DNA of 64,000 bases from Nematostella vectensis (taxonomy: Eukaryota; Cnidaria; Anthozoa; Actiniaria; Edwardsiidae), in the NCBI RefSeq assembly GCF_932526225.1, contig NC_064037.1:6281703-6345702 (forward strand), written 5' to 3'. Both the position numbers and the translations under genes were made by a program. Under the pieces are notes generated by a model that saw only the letters and a program-made list of their open reading frames with translations, searched no databases and was not told the origin of the DNA. This document shows positions 45,101-56,271 of the stretch, piece after piece. Each line of letters opens with the position of its first letter. The first letter of the stretch is position 1.

Positions 45101-48100
45101 TTTTCACTGACTCCGTCTCTTTTGCTAGTGATCAGTGCAGTGGGCGAAACACACATAATCACAGGAATAGGAATGAAAGAAGAGTGGGAGAGAAGAGAAG
45201 TAAACCGGTTAATAAAACAGGTGGAGAGGAGGGACAGTTTGAAAAATATCACAAGACGTTGCAGCTTTAATTTTTTCAAAGGATAAGCTCAAGTTTTAGA
45301 GACTTTAAAATGGTTTCGAAATATTGAAAAGAAAGTTCAACAATGAAAACCTTTTGAATTTGATTCTTGTATACTTGTTCTTGATGTGAAATTGCCCTCT
45401 CTTGACCCAGACTTACCCACCGAGAATTCATCACCCGCTATAACTTCGCCGTGACCCACATAAAGCCCTCTCTACCACTCACGCCGATTCGCCAGTCCCA
45501 GGCCTCCCCGAGTACGCCCGAGGCCCCTGACGCGATCACGCGTCTAAAGAAGGCTGAGCGCCGATCCCGCAGACGACGGAGGAGTGGGTACGACCATACT
45601 CCACACATCTGCCAATCAATACTGGCTGCAGTTGGTTGCTATGGAGATGATTTGAAGGAGAATGTAGCCGCGGTGGATGGTCGCGAGACTGGGTTCATGC
45701 TCGGCAGAACGAAGATCTTTCTGCGGGAACACGCGGTGAGGGTCTTGCCCTATAGTGCGACGTGCGCTATCTTGGCCAGAAAAATAGATTTAGCAGATAA
45801 TTAGCCAATAGGGGGGCGAGAATTTTAATGTCAGAGGTTTCTATCATTCTGAAGTACACTTTTAGCATTTAAAAATGGCCACGTTGTATCATTCTAGCTT
45901 TCCAAAAGGAAGGCCACGGTAGCATGCGTCGTACAGCATGATAACACCACCCAGCCTAAGGTGGCCACGGTAGCATGCGTCGTACAAAAATGCCTAAGGT
46001 GGCCACGGTAGCATGCGTCGTACAGCATGAGAACACCACCCAGCCTAAGGTGGCCACGGAGCAAGCGTCGTACAAAAATGCCTAAGGTGGTCACGGTAGC
46101 ATGCGTCGTACAGCATGATAACACCACCCAAAAAATACTAGTGAATGGTGGTTTTGGCCTTGTGTTGCCATAGCATGACATCCAATTAATAATCCATTAT
46201 TTTTTAATTTTTTATTAGCTTCGCCACATTAGGCAGGGTAGCCGCAACAGCATGGCCATTTACTGCGGACCCTTATATCTGAAACTTTGAATAGCGATCT
46301 CTATATTTGTATTTTTTATTGAAAGTGGATTCTATTTACCGTTTCAGATGGAAACGCTGGAGGGAGCGCGTGAGAGGCAACTCCACAAATGTGCGTTTAG
46401 TGTTCAGTGCTGCTGGCGACGGTACAAGAGACGTGTGGCCAGGAGAAACAACGACGCCGCCACTGTCATACAGAAAGGTACTAGGGATGTGTTGGTGGTA
46501 AGGGGATGGGATTGTAGGTCGCTATACAACAAACAGGCCGAGAAACTGTTAATGCAAGTGAGGATTAGGTGCGTACCCAGGGTGTGCTGGAGGAGAGGGG
46601 GGGGGGGGCGTGCAGTCATCAGTGTCATTTATAAAACGACCTAACGCTGACCCATTAGAAAGCACCTAATGTAATTTGTTGAAAGCCAGCTTAGCTAAAG
46701 GGGGGGGGGGGGGGGGGGTAGGCTCGGTTACAAAGGGGAGGCGGTAATTTTTTTGTTACATGTGGCTTTCTGGCAGCCCAGAGGGGGGGGGGGGGGGGGG
46801 GGGGAGTTGGACCCCCATAACCCTACCCCTAGCTCCGCTACTGAAATCTGAAATATGCTTCCTATCTATATTTTCCTAAAGCCTTTTCTGAGCTTAATTG
46901 ATTATCGGAAGGCGTCTGTATTTCAGTCGAGGGTGGGCTTTTACAGGTTAACTTATACTTTCGGGCTCGTGTATTATTCCCTTCCTTTTTTTTTCAGTGA
47001 CAAGAGGCTGGCTTGCACGAAGCCACTACCAGTCGCTACAACGCGCTACTCTCCTCATACAACGTTACGCGCACATTTATCTAAGCAAGAAGAGAAAGCA
47101 GCGCACATACACGCAAATCCAACGAGACGATACAGAGCAAAGAACCGATCTACCCGACCAACAGCCAATTTCTTCTCAAATGAAAACCCTAAGCGAATCA
47201 CTCGTCTCCAGTCCGCCAATTTTGAGCCCCTCTTCAAGGCCTGGCTCCACTGCGCAGTCTTCTCATTGGTTTACGCCGTTCATGCCGCATGGGCACGTGT
47301 ATAACTCGTGTATGTCACGTGTTCTGGGGCTATTTGGCGACGTAGGAACGGATCAGGAGACGCATCATTCTGGTGGGATCGCCTCCAAAAGGGCAATCGA
47401 GAAGGTAACGAAACGATAGTTAACTGGTTAATTAGGTACAGTAGCTGATCTCGCACGAGTTTACATAAATGGCACTTGAATACAAGGTAGTCTCATAGGG
47501 AAAAGAATTAGTTCAGTACACTCTTGTTTTTATAAGAGCCTTTTTTTATAAGAACGTCCAGTCTGAGATTTCACCAGATTTCAAGGAAATGCCGAGGCTC
47601 AGATAGCAGAAAAAGTCCTGATGCGCTCTAAAATGCAGAATCAAATTGTGCTCATAGTAACAACCTTATTATTGCTATTGATCATTAGTGTAATTCTCTT
47701 CCTAATAATTCATTGGGTATTATATTCTTATATACACTAAAATTTAACAACTAGTTGAAGGGGAGGGCTTCTGGTGATCTCACATCATTAACATAATATC
47801 CCAAGTGGCCCGAAAAGAACGTCGAAAAGTGCAGGTATTCCCAGAAAGCTTTGCGCACTGTGTCTAGGTACTGTCTAATGTCAACTAAATACCCCTAATT
47901 GACATGTCTTTTTTTCTAGGTTCCAGTGTTTTTCCACTGTCGGGGAACCCCGCTTTCTAACGCTACTACCAGGCCTTTGAAAAGCCAGACAGCAGACCCG
48001 GTGAGTATTAAAGGTTTGAGAACTGAGGCAGTGGTAAAAATACATGTCCCCTTCTAATGAGTGAATGTATTTATTATTGCAGGGACTTGGCTGGTTGTCT

Positions 48101-48292
48101 TCATTGACGTAAATTCACCTGACTTACCTCTGACCCTCTCGCTTCTCTCAGCTCGAGCGTCTGTACTCATTTACCAGTAGCCTGTCTAGGTACACTTTGA
48201 GTAGTAGCTGCTGTATCGAGCGTTTCACTTCTCTTGGTTTGATCGGGAGGGAAGTGAAAGGCTCGACACTGCAGCGATTGCTTGGAGTCTAG
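33155..48292 (+). CDS. MYO19: Unconventional myosin XIX (MYO19)
   Basis: Mitochondrial plus-end myosin. Twenty-four exons join in phase into 1,024 residues (human about 970): 33155-33181, 33885-34041, 34178-34231, 34509-34609, 34992-35105, 35690-35742, 35986-36129, 36281-36383, 36739-36817, 38532-38620, 38971-39052, 39306-39471, 39618-39691, 39858-39979, 40169-40459, 40949-41044, 41402-41461, 42519-42626, 44813-44883, 45411-45735, 46348-46477, 46998-47404, 47920-48000, 48152-48292. The P-loop GESGAGKT is at 145-152, switch [10 protein letters not shown] at 201-209 and switch II DVYGFE at 418-423. The MYO19-type segments [18 protein letters not shown] and EECRLNRP follow, with IQ motifs at about 785-850. 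The C-terminal tail contains [11 protein letters not shown], as in the mitochondrial-binding region. Exon 1 is tiny (MKLENGAQE) and residues 10-60 are a proline/lysine-rich extension. The introns hold several transposons, a tRNA gene and three tandem arrays. Confidence 0.95.
33569..33849. mobile_element. Family A DNA transposon, intact copy
   Basis: This 281-bp element sits in MYO19 intron 1. The left end is CAGGCACGTACCCAGGG and the right end is the inverse of GGGTCATACCCAGGG. ATTATA flanks it at 33563-33568 and 33850-33855, again a 6-bp duplication like the other copy. Long G and C runs lie just inside the ends. It contains no gene. Confidence 0.82.
35251..35536 (-). mobile_element. tRNA-derived SINE, copy 2
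   Basis: Same family and orientation as 2816-3113, here in MYO19 intron 5 and antisense to the gene. The B-box-like GGTTCGAATCC is intact (around 35493). The tRNA-like head is cut short at ACACGTG, so the first ten or so bases differ from copy 1. Confidence 0.78.
37040..38530. repeat. Minisatellite of about 58-60 bp in MYO19 intron 9, split by a transposon
   Basis: Units run CCTTGAATGAATGTATTGTG, TTATACCTTCACTGTGG, CTCACTCTCAATCCTAGTAT. Five to six units lie at 37040-37371 and about eight at 38028-38530; the gap is the TTAA-flanked element. Unit lengths alternate, with insertions such as GTC in ATTGTCGTGTT. The array runs right up to the splice acceptor of exon 10 (38531). Confidence 0.88.
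37372..38027. mobile_element. TTAA-flanked transposon, copy 1 (656 bp)
   Basis: The ends are GTAATTCCCTTGAA and its inverse TTCAAGGGAATTAC. TTAA lies on both sides (37368-37371 and 38028-38031), as for piggyBac-type insertion. It splits the minisatellite in MYO19 intron 9, so it is younger than that array. No transposase is encoded; a longer relative in opposite orientation lies at 42994-44468. Confidence 0.8.
40523..40765. repeat. Dispersed repeat family D, copy 1
   Basis: About 240 bp of MYO19 intron 15, starting TTTTTTTATAAGAACGTCCA, is repeated with moderate divergence at 47530-47757 in MYO19 intron 22, in the same orientation. Shared landmarks are GAGATTTCAC, AGATAGCAG, TTGCTATTGATCATT and CCTAATAATTCATT. 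The class is unknown. Confidence 0.75.
41891..41916. repeat. (CCCG)n microsatellite
   Basis: Six perfect CCCG tetramers lie in MYO19 intron 17. Confidence 0.85.
42081..42154 (-). tRNA. tRNA-Asn (anticodon GUU)
   Basis: The 74-nt gene, read on the minus strand, starts GTCTCTGTGGCGCAATCGG and ends CCACCCAGGGACG. It folds into a standard cloverleaf: the acceptor stem pairs GTCTCTG with CAGGGAC, and the anticodon loop holds GTT (CGGCTGTTAACCG). The T arm carries GGTTCAAGC. It is nearly identical to the animal tRNA-Asn sequence, with one apparent change in the T loop (A for G). A run of T (42061-42076 on the plus strand reads poly-A) directly follows as a Pol III terminator. It is antisense to MYO19, in intron 17. 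Confidence 0.95.
42994..44468. mobile_element. TTAA-flanked transposon, copy 2 (1,475 bp, opposite orientation)
   Basis: The same GTAATTCCCTTGAA inverted ends are flanked by TTAA (42990-42993 and 44469-44472). It aligns in reverse to copy 1, except that about 820 bp (43572-44395) is extra. That insert has its own inverted-looking ends (GCTGTAATGATTAG against GCTGTTATGATAGG reversed), so it may be a second transposon. It lies in MYO19 intron 18. Confidence 0.78.
44854..45078 (+). repeat. 30-bp tandem array containing repeated 5' splice sites at the end of MYO19 exon 19
   Basis: The last 30 bp of exon 19 (ending TTATCCAATCAG) plus its donor form the first unit of a seven-unit array. GT dinucleotides in the same context start at 44884, 44914, 44944, 44974, 45004, 45034 and 45064, exactly every 30 bp. 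Six read AG/GT; the last reads TG/GT. The first is taken as the real donor, because reading past it meets an in-frame TAA at 44885-44887. The array frame repeats the conserved exon peptide AAGYPIR. Confidence 0.9.
45903..46130. repeat. Compound minisatellite in MYO19 intron 20
   Basis: Two related units alternate. Both start GGCCACGGTAGCATGCGTCG. One continues TACAGCATGATAACACCACC (about 50 bp); the other continues TACAAAAATGCCTAAGG (about 38 bp). The pair of about 88 bp recurs two to three times. Confidence 0.85.
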
Positions 48293-48357
48293 TGCCAAGG
48301 TGGAGCTGGGCTAAATGCAAGCTACTGAATGAAAGAGTGAAGAGCGTTTGAGGTGAA

Positions 48358-48363
48358 AATAAA
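48358..48363 (+). terminator. Polyadenylation signal of MYO19
   Basis: AATAAA lies 66 bp after the MYO19 stop codon; a second one is at 48459-48464. Either would end the message before the convergent PES1 3' end. Confidence 0.55.
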
Positions 48364-48636
48364 AGAGTAGAGAGCATTTGAGGAGAAAGACGTTCAAGGC
48401 ATTAGGGTCAGAGTAAAATTGCAAGCAAGAAACAAGATTATAAAGCAATAGACACAAGAATAAAAGTAATTTGCCTTTTTATAGTACAAAATATATTTCA
48501 TTTTTTTAAAAAGGTATTTTAAATAAGTCAAATGTGCTAATTAGAATTGTGCATGCAAAGAAGGACTTTTTTCTTTTATGTAAAAGCTATTTTTTTTAAT
48601 TTAAAGAAACAAACTAGATGAGTTGTGTTTTATATT

Positions 48637-48642
48637 TTTATT
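48637..48642 (-). terminator. Polyadenylation signal of PES1
   Basis: AATAAA on the minus strand lies about 260 bp after the PES1 stop. MYO19 and PES1 converge, with about 170 to 280 bp between their signals. Confidence 0.5.
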
Positions 48643-48900
48643 CGTTTGATTTCTTTCATTGAGCATTTTAAAATTTTGCAGTAAAATAATGGCCCTCCCT
48701 ATAGTAACTCCCATATTACCACACCCTTTTCCTGCAAGTTTTAGTAGAAACAGGTGAGAAGAACAGTTTCGCCAACCTAGTCCATAGTGTTGGTTTTGGG
48801 TTTCCTGTGGTTGATGATGTGACAAGCCCTAAGGCCACCACAGAAGTCCCAAACGATAGGTAATTGGCTGGCTGCAGCTGAGGCTAATCAAGAGCTTTAT

Positions 48901-51900
48901 CTAGGATGATTTTAGCTTCTTCTTTGCTTTCTCTTCATCATGAACCTTTCGCTTGCTCTCCAATTTCCTGACCTGGAAAAAATATTTTTAAACAAAATAT
49001 AAGTTTGAAATTTGGTATTGTGATATACAGCGTGATGTTGGTGTAAAAAAGTCTGATTTTCGTTTTCGGGGTCTACTCTTGTCACTTGGTTTTTCATGTG
49101 TTTTTTTAATCAAATGTTTTTGTAAGGGTTATATAGGGCATACCTCTGATCTCTTCTTCTTTTTGGAATGCATGATCTTTTCGTATAACCGTCTGTCTTT
49201 GCGAGGCATGGCAGCAACTGCAAGCTCCTTTTCCTCACGGGTCATATCGGGCACTTCCTCTTCTTCAGTAACTTCTAGCAATAGATATACAAAAAAACAT
49301 TATTTGGTTCAATCATGTCCTAAAATAGACATATGAGTAAATCACATGGTCTCATGTGGATACAAATTTATCTTTGAGTGTTGGTATTATCTTGAACAAG
49401 TGAGTGCAGTGGAGCAAACAAGTGATAGATAATATTGGCCCTAAGGGCCCCCACAGACACGGCAAAAAAAAATGACCATAACCATTTGTTGTCAAATACA
49501 AAATATACTATATTTTTTTACCATTCTGGTTCGTGTCCATCTCCTGATCCATAATGGCCTTGCGCTCAGGGGGGACGTAGTCGCCCTCTTCCTCCTTGAC
49601 AAATGGCGATAGGTGAGGTGGGAGCTCTTCGCCAGGGAAGTACTCCTCTACCGGCAGCAACTTGCCCTGGTTGATGGAGTCAGCAACCCACTGAGGCTGG
49701 ATATAGTACCTTGGGGGTAATAAGCCAAAAAAAGGTTGAGACTTTATTTGTGTACTATAATCTGATTAGTTTGCTATCTTGGAATACTATACAGTATCCA
49801 CTCCTGAAGTGTCTGCAGAAAACTCAAGTTTCAAAATCGTCGGTTTCTTCTTTTGTTCATGTTACTAGGGGACGGGTTCATTTCGGTGTCTGTCTCAGCA
49901 CAAACTTGGATATTATTTGGATTTCTCTAAAATATTCTGATGTAATATCGCATGTGTCAACTTATTTCAGATCTCAACTAAAACAATAACTTGCCTCAGG
50001 CTAAGTGAACAGGAGAGAATAGACTATCCCTCACTAGTATTCACTATATTGAATCCTTCCGTGCCCATTGGACAGAGTAAAGATCAATACAATACAGTGG
50101 GAGCCTTGACTCAAGATGACCCATTAGATTAAATTATTTTCAATTTACTGTAATGTCTAGACATTTGCTGTAAGTAAGGGCAAAATTTATTCTTAATTCT
50201 GGAGGGAGCACTTACCTTAATATATCAGAGTTTGGCATCCAGAATACATCCAGTTATATAGTACTTCCCTAACTAAATCAGACCTCCATGTGTACACCTC
50301 TTACCTTGAGAGAAACTGGTGTCCTTGTGATGGTCTGTCCACAATCTGATGGGTGATGGACTCATCTGTTTCTGCAAATGTAGCACCAATAGCTGTGCTG
50401 ACGTCCCATGACACTTGGCCACCGAATGACCTGAAACAAACACATTGTGAGCTTACTAAGTTTGGGGTAATAAGCAATGCTTGAGAGAGAGGGGTTGTGC
50501 CCCACCCCCTGGCCTCTTGCGCGATGTTGGTGCCCAGTTTCAAACGGCACAAGAATTACACGTTTTTCTTAAAAAAATATTGTTCACAATAATATTATAT
50601 TTTCATAATTGGTATACCAATATAGATACTGCCATAGCATCAATACGTAGCAGTAAACTAAATTATTTTTTAAAACTTAAATGGAAAAAGGTATCTAAAG
50701 TCACGAAAATGGAAAATCGTGCTAACATTTTCCATGTCTGAATTCTAATTACATAGATATTAAATTATCCCGTTTCCGTTTTATCAACTACCACATGAAA
50801 ATATATAAAATTTGGCGTGAGAACAATGTCCCAATTGAGCTCCCGGCTTTTGTCAACATGATGTACATAAAATATATTTTAACTCGCTGTGAATTTTATC
50901 TTTGAAACTCCTTTAGTTTTTTCAGGCGAAAAACAAATCCACCGTGAGAACAAATTTCCAATACTCTCTTCAATGTTTCACTGGTTCGGTGCATTTTGCG
51001 ATGCTATTTTCTAGCTGTTTTGCGATGCATTTTCGAAGCGTTTTACGATGCTATTTTCGAGGCATTTTGCTATGCGTTTTCCAATGCTATTTTCGGTGCG
51101 TTTTTATGCTATTTACGAGGCGTTTTACGATGCTATTTCCGAGGCCTTTTGCGATGCGATTTTCTAGACATTTTCCAATACTAATTTCCGTGCGTTCTCA
51201 AAATCCATCTTATTTTTGTCTCTCCTATTTTTAGTTCAAGTATATTCACTGGCGATTAAAATGTACTCAGGAAAATATCAATGTTTTCTTGATGAGATGC
51301 AATATATTGACCACAAGCTTGGAAAACTCAGGGAAAAAATGAATAGCACTATAAGGTTTCCATTGCTTATGAAATCAATCATTGTCGAGATTCGGGGAGC
51401 CGAGGACCAAATAATAGCCTGCCTGTTTTTTTTTTATCTGGAGGAGTTCTTTTCAGACGCAAGATGGCTTTTGTATTCCTTGACAACCCATCGCACACAC
51501 ATGGTCTCGATAATGGAGAAACTAGATGATCAAGAGTAAAACATCGAGGCCTTAGCATCGCAAAACACCTCGAAAATAGCATCACAAAACCCACCGAAAA
51601 TAGAATTGTAAAACGCCTCGAAAATAGCATCGCAAAACGTCTAAAAAATTGCAAAATGCACCGCATCGCAAAAATGCATAGTAAAACGCCTCTAAAATGT
51701 ACCGAAAATGGCATCGCAACTAACGCACCGAAAATGCACCGCGAAAAGCTGTGTTACGCGATTGGGCACCAACTCTGTGCACAGTTAACCTATGTTAGAT
51801 GTGATGGATTGGCGAACACATCCCTACCTTATCATGAAGACCAGAGTATCTCTTGGTACCTCACGAGACAAGAACACTTTACACTCTGAAAACAAATTTT

Positions 51901-54900
51901 TCAGCCTCTCCAATTTTGTTTCCTCTTCTTTTTGTGCTTGGATTGCCTCTGCATCTTCACTCTGTTAGAGCAGATAAAAGGAAAATTGATATTGGATGAA
52001 CATCCTTAATGCATTATCAGAGTAGGATGTTCCCCAGGGGGGGGGGGGGGGGGGGGTAGGACAGATTATAGGCACAAACTGGAGAAGAGAATACTGTATG
52101 GGCCTCTATTACAGTCTGGATATAATTCAATTCCAGAAAAGTCAAAAGCAAGATTTGAGCCCAGCCATTTTTTACTTACATGCCCTTTTGAGATGTTAGT
52201 GTTAACCACCCTCTTAGGGTTAGTTTAATACACAATTTTCCTCTTCAAAGCATGTCCCCTCTCATCCCTTATGTCTGTAATTGGTTCTCGGAAAATGAGA
52301 GAGTAGGAGTTCTTAGGAAGGGCTCAGGACAATACAGTATTTTCTTCTTGCTGCATAGACCTCAGCAAATAGCTCAGAAATCACCCCTGGACTAAGCATG
52401 TTTTTTTTTTTTTTCAGTTAAAGTAGGATATTTACATTTGGGTCGATGGGGAACTCATCCACTTCGAGATCTTCTTCTTGTGCTGTAGGCAAAAATCATA
52501 AAAGTCAGATCAATGGTACATATGCTGGATAAATGAAATGACAAAAACAGACAATTGGCCCTTACTTTGTATGATCTTGAGTGTGTGGTTGAGGGCCGCT
52601 AACACCTGGAAATCAGAAATACAGGGTATTAAATCAAATGTATCATTAGTTGTTGTCAATATGGAGGTTCTACTGTATTAATGCATAAGAACCCATGGGT
52701 ACATGTAGTCTACAAGTTAACAGTAAGCGATATATTTCAGCCCAAAACCAAAGGGTAGTGTATATCACAAGCTGGTGGAATGAGAACCATACATCCAAGT
52801 CCATATGGGTTCTTATGCATTGGTTAATACAGTAGAACCTCCATATAACAGACTTTCATTAAGCAGACATGCAGTATACAGGGGACACTTTTTAAACTCA
52901 AGATTTTAATTCACTATTGTGTTGACACTTTCATCATAATTAGACACATGTTTGGGGCCCAAGAGAGATCTCACAGGACATAAATATATAAATAAATATA
53001 TAAATATACATATATACCATTCATACTAAAATACTTTTTTTTAATATTACTGTACCTCATCTTCGACCTCTGTATCTTTACAGTAATTAGTGTCCAGTTT
53101 TTTGTCTGTTTTGTCTGCTAACTAAAAATTGAGATTTATGTTCATTGAGTTAGTAAATATAGCTTGCAAGGTAATAATTAAAATCAGATCATACACAGAA
53201 ATGTGCTCACCACTGGAGGATAGTGCATATTTAGATTGTTATATAACTTGAAGTTTATAAACCCCATCATTGTCTTGTAGAAATCCACAAATGTTAACAT
53301 CACACGGAAATCTACATCTGTCGGAGGCTGTTGGAAATGTTAAAAGACCATATTTAGCAACCAGTCAAAACATAATTCAAAAACCCCTCATAAAAATACA
53401 TTTTGGCAGAAAAGCAAGACCAGAATTTGTTTAGGGCCTACTTGCAAAAGCATTTGCAGCTTTTTTATTACCAAACTACTGCCCTTTTAACAAGGTGCTT
53501 ACCTTCAGATTTTAGTAAAAAATCAACAAACAGTAAACCAAAACTTCCAACCTATTGAATACAGTCCATTTACAAGGGTTCACATCAAAACACACTGTTC
53601 ATAAAAAATATAAAAAAATAATAATCCCTCCTGCAGACAGAATGAACTTACATCCTGACAAAATTGGTAAGGAGTTATCCAAGTAATTGTCTGGCCTTGG
53701 ATCTCTGCTTGAAAATAGATGCCTTTAATGGAAAAGAACACCTGAAAAAAAAGAACAGTTGTTGTGAGATTTTTTTAGCTTTGGTTGCAAAATCTATTCC
53801 AGTAAATGTAGATGCAGTCAACTAATCCTCCACCTCGCAAAGAACTGGACAAATGCCTGAGTTTACTTGTCTGTGATGACTTATAATTTCTCAACAGCCT
53901 TGAAACGCTAAAAAGTGACACTGCCATTTATTTGCATGACACGCACTTTAGCCTAAACACATATGCTCAGTCAAAATTGAGCGGGCACTTATTCCTGGTT
54001 AGATTATTTCAAATCATTTGGACAAAAGGTCAGAGAACTTGTCTAAAGTCATTGGCAGTGGCATGTAAAGCAAGCCTACATAATTGTACCTTTCTCAGAG
54101 ATCTTGATGAAATTATGTAGTGCTGGAATTCCACTGTAAAAATATAGAAAAATAGAAAATGAGTGAAAAGCCAGATTTGTGCTTCAGTGACAGTTGTTTG
54201 TTTTATTACCTGATAATCTTCTGCAATCTTGTACAACAGCAGCCTAGAGGCGAGGGGATGAAATATGATGAAATATTTACACATAAAATATGAAGAAGCC
54301 CAAAAATGTAATGACTTCAGTAAAAATTCAAAGACCATCCAGACATTTTGTAACTTAACTTCGAGCAGACAATTAGTTACTTTTTATTTTTATACACTTT
54401 GATTCAGAAAACAGGAGGATTTAAAGCTGTTTTATAACACACTCTTTCATATCTTCTTTATTTCCATAGTACTAGTGTGTAAGAGCCTCTAAAAATCCCA
54501 GTTTTCCCACTTAAAAAAAAAATACACACCTGAATTTTATCAGTCTGTGGCATGATAGAAAATAAGAAAAGCATTGAAAGTGCATCATCGAGATCCCGGA
54601 GAGCATCAATGAAAGTGGGGTATCTGAAAAAACAAGGCCATAGGATTAGCAATACAAATAGGGACAACATAGATATCATAACAGCCAAAAGGAAAGTGAC
54701 CCTGAGTAGAGCAGGGGGTAACATGAAAATGTACCAAGTTGTACAAAGGGAGGTAATTCCAGCACAGCAAAATCTGGTATTTATGTTTGTTGTTGGATCT
54801 TTTTCAGATGTTTTCCTAAGCATCCTGAAGTTACACCCTGTATATATTATGCTATCTCTACTTGGCTAAAGATGGCAAAGAATATGGAATTACTAATTGG

Positions 54901-56132
54901 AGAGGAGGAATTATAACTGATAGATTCAAACGAATCAACAAGACAAAAACTTCAGGTTACACAATACATTGAGGTCTTAGATGCTTGCACTGTCAAGGCC
55001 TTCACCAATGATTGCTATTGTGGAAATAATATGATAGACAACACAATAAACACTTGAAATGATATGATAGACAACACAATAAATACTTGAAATGATATGA
55101 TAGACAACACAATAAATACTTGAAATGATATGATAGACAACACAATAAATACTTGAAATGATATGATAGACAACACAATAAATACTTGAAATGATATGAT
55201 AGACAACACAATAAATACTTGAAATGATATGATAGACAACACAATAAATACTTGAAATGATATGATAGACAACACAATAAATACTATCACAAAAAAGTCA
55301 CCTGTATACAAAATCTATCCCCTCCACCCATCCCCCAAGGAGTACTGTCCTACACAAGCACATTCCTTTGGAAATCCCGGTCATCCTCATAACATCCCCC
55401 TGACGTTCTTCCCAATAACACCCCCCCTAACTCACCTTTCCTTAACGATGTGGTCCAGAGTGTAGACAGGCTTGTTATCCTCCAATCTATCAGCAGTTCC
55501 TGGTTGTTCTTTGGCAATGGCCTTTTTCAGTTTTCTTAAAAACACTTTGAATTCTCTAAACTTGTTGAGGACAGGCTCATGCGCAAGCCATTGGATGTCT
55601 TTAACATAGTAATAAGTCTTGTTTGCAGTACTGCCTTTGTTGACTTTCTTTTTGTTTTTGGGCTCCACTGGATAGATCCCCTTTAAGATGCATAACCGTC
55701 TAAAAGCAACAAATACATTCTATTTTAATGGTTTACATTGTGGATATTGAAAATGTAAGTATTTCTGTTTTATAGCAAGCTGGTTGCTCATGGCTTTAGT
55801 TAGAACTACAACATTATTACTGTAATAGGAAATTGTACATGCCTTTAGATACAAAGAAACTGTAATAGGAAATTGTACATGCCTTTAGATACAAAGAAGG
55901 CCATTATAAAAGAATGCAATAGTATTATTGATAAACCTTATAAACCTTCTTACCTGAAATCAGGCAAACTTAGTTGTAGTTTCTTGAGCGCTTGATTTCG
56001 CGACACATAATTCGTGGCTGCACCCCTTTCCCCCTGAAATAGAACCAATATGGGTAAATAACAGATGTCATAAGAAACACAACGGATCAGTTTGCTAAAT
56101 ATCCCACTAACCTTCTTTTTTAGCTTGCCCAT
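48901..56132 (-). CDS. PES1: Pescadillo ribosome biogenesis factor (PES1)
   Basis: PES1 forms the PeBoW complex with BOP1 and WDR12 for 60S subunit maturation in the nucleolus. Sixteen minus-strand exons join in phase into 515 residues (human 588): 56112-56132, 55954-56033, 55436-55699, 54530-54623, 54210-54243, 54090-54133, 53652-53741, 53211-53327, 53056-53121, 52566-52605, 52436-52482, 51828-51961, 50305-50430, 49522-49709, 49144-49274 and 48901-48972. The N-terminal pescadillo domain shows [37 protein letters not shown] and [25 protein letters not shown] domain at about 330-405 has SFGGQVSWD and ITHQIVDRP. The C-terminus is basic ([25 protein letters not shown]). The acidic stretch that lengthens vertebrate PES1 is short here. 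The start is 139 bp from the divergent CCHCR1 start. Confidence 0.95.
50526..51773. repeat. Foldback-like structure with tandem-repeat arms in PES1 intron 12
   Basis: A left arm (about 50990-51200) of degenerate units like GATGCTATTTTCGAGGCGTT is mirrored by a right arm (about 51545-51745) with the inverse units (AAACGCCTCGAAAATAGCAT). GTTGGTGCCCA starts at 50526 and its inverse TGGGCACCAAC ends at 51773, giving possible outer ends. No target-site duplication is evident. The core of about 340 bp contains an open frame (51216-51539, 107 codons) of no known family. Confidence 0.65.
52659..52846. mobile_element. Inverted repeat with pogo/Tc-like ends in PES1 intron 9
   Basis: Arms of about 42 bp (left from 52659, right to 52846) are inverted copies: ATGGAGGTTCTACTGTATTA on the left, TACAGTAGAACCTCCAT on the right, each joined to ATGCATAAGAACCCAT. 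CAGTAGAACCTCCATAT resembles ends of pogo/Tc1-type elements, here facing away from each other, so these may be two abutting fragments. Confidence 0.55.
55020..55290. repeat. 33-bp minisatellite in PES1 intron 3
   Basis: About eight copies of AAATGATATGATAGACAACA followed by CAATAAATACTTG lie in tandem with very few differences. The unit length is a multiple of three, so open frames with an 11-residue period appear on the minus strand. They are in an intron and not coding. Confidence 0.93.
55808..55905. repeat. Direct duplication of about 40 bp in PES1 intron 2
   Basis: CTGTAATAGGAAATTGTACA and the following TGCCTTTAGATACAAAGAA occur twice in immediate succession with no visible difference, indicating a recent duplication. 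Confidence 0.85.
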
Positions 56133-56271
56133 TTTGAAGATGTAGAGAATATTTGTAGCACGTGTGAAAAGAAAAACATTACTCGGGACCCAGTCCCCAA
56201 CGGCTTACGCAATGAGTTCTGGGTAACAAAACGAGGAACGCCTGTTGTATTTGTCATTCAGAGACAAAAAA
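56133..56271. promoter_or_regulatory. PES1/CCHCR1 divergent promoter region
   Basis: Only 139 bp separate the outward-facing start codons, so the 5' UTRs are short or transcription start sites overlap. No TATA or CCAAT box is visible. Co-regulation is inferred from the arrangement only. Confidence 0.55.

Noticed and set aside
44897-45110. Open frame repeating [10 protein letters not shown] as a separate small protein
   Set aside because: It is the in-frame read of the donor array beyond MYO19 exon 19, with no splice or start evidence of its own.
46855-47304. Plus-strand open frame of 149 codons
   Set aside because: It is an out-of-frame read of MYO19 exon 22; the phase-correct frame there gives IQ motifs and the conserved tail.
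55002-55311. Minus-strand open frames with [11 protein letters not shown] repeats
   Set aside because: They are produced by the 33-bp minisatellite within a PES1 intron.
56245-56271. Extended N-terminus for CCHCR1 upstream of 56272
   Set aside because: The extension would have to start at a TTG codon; the first ATG in frame is at 56272.
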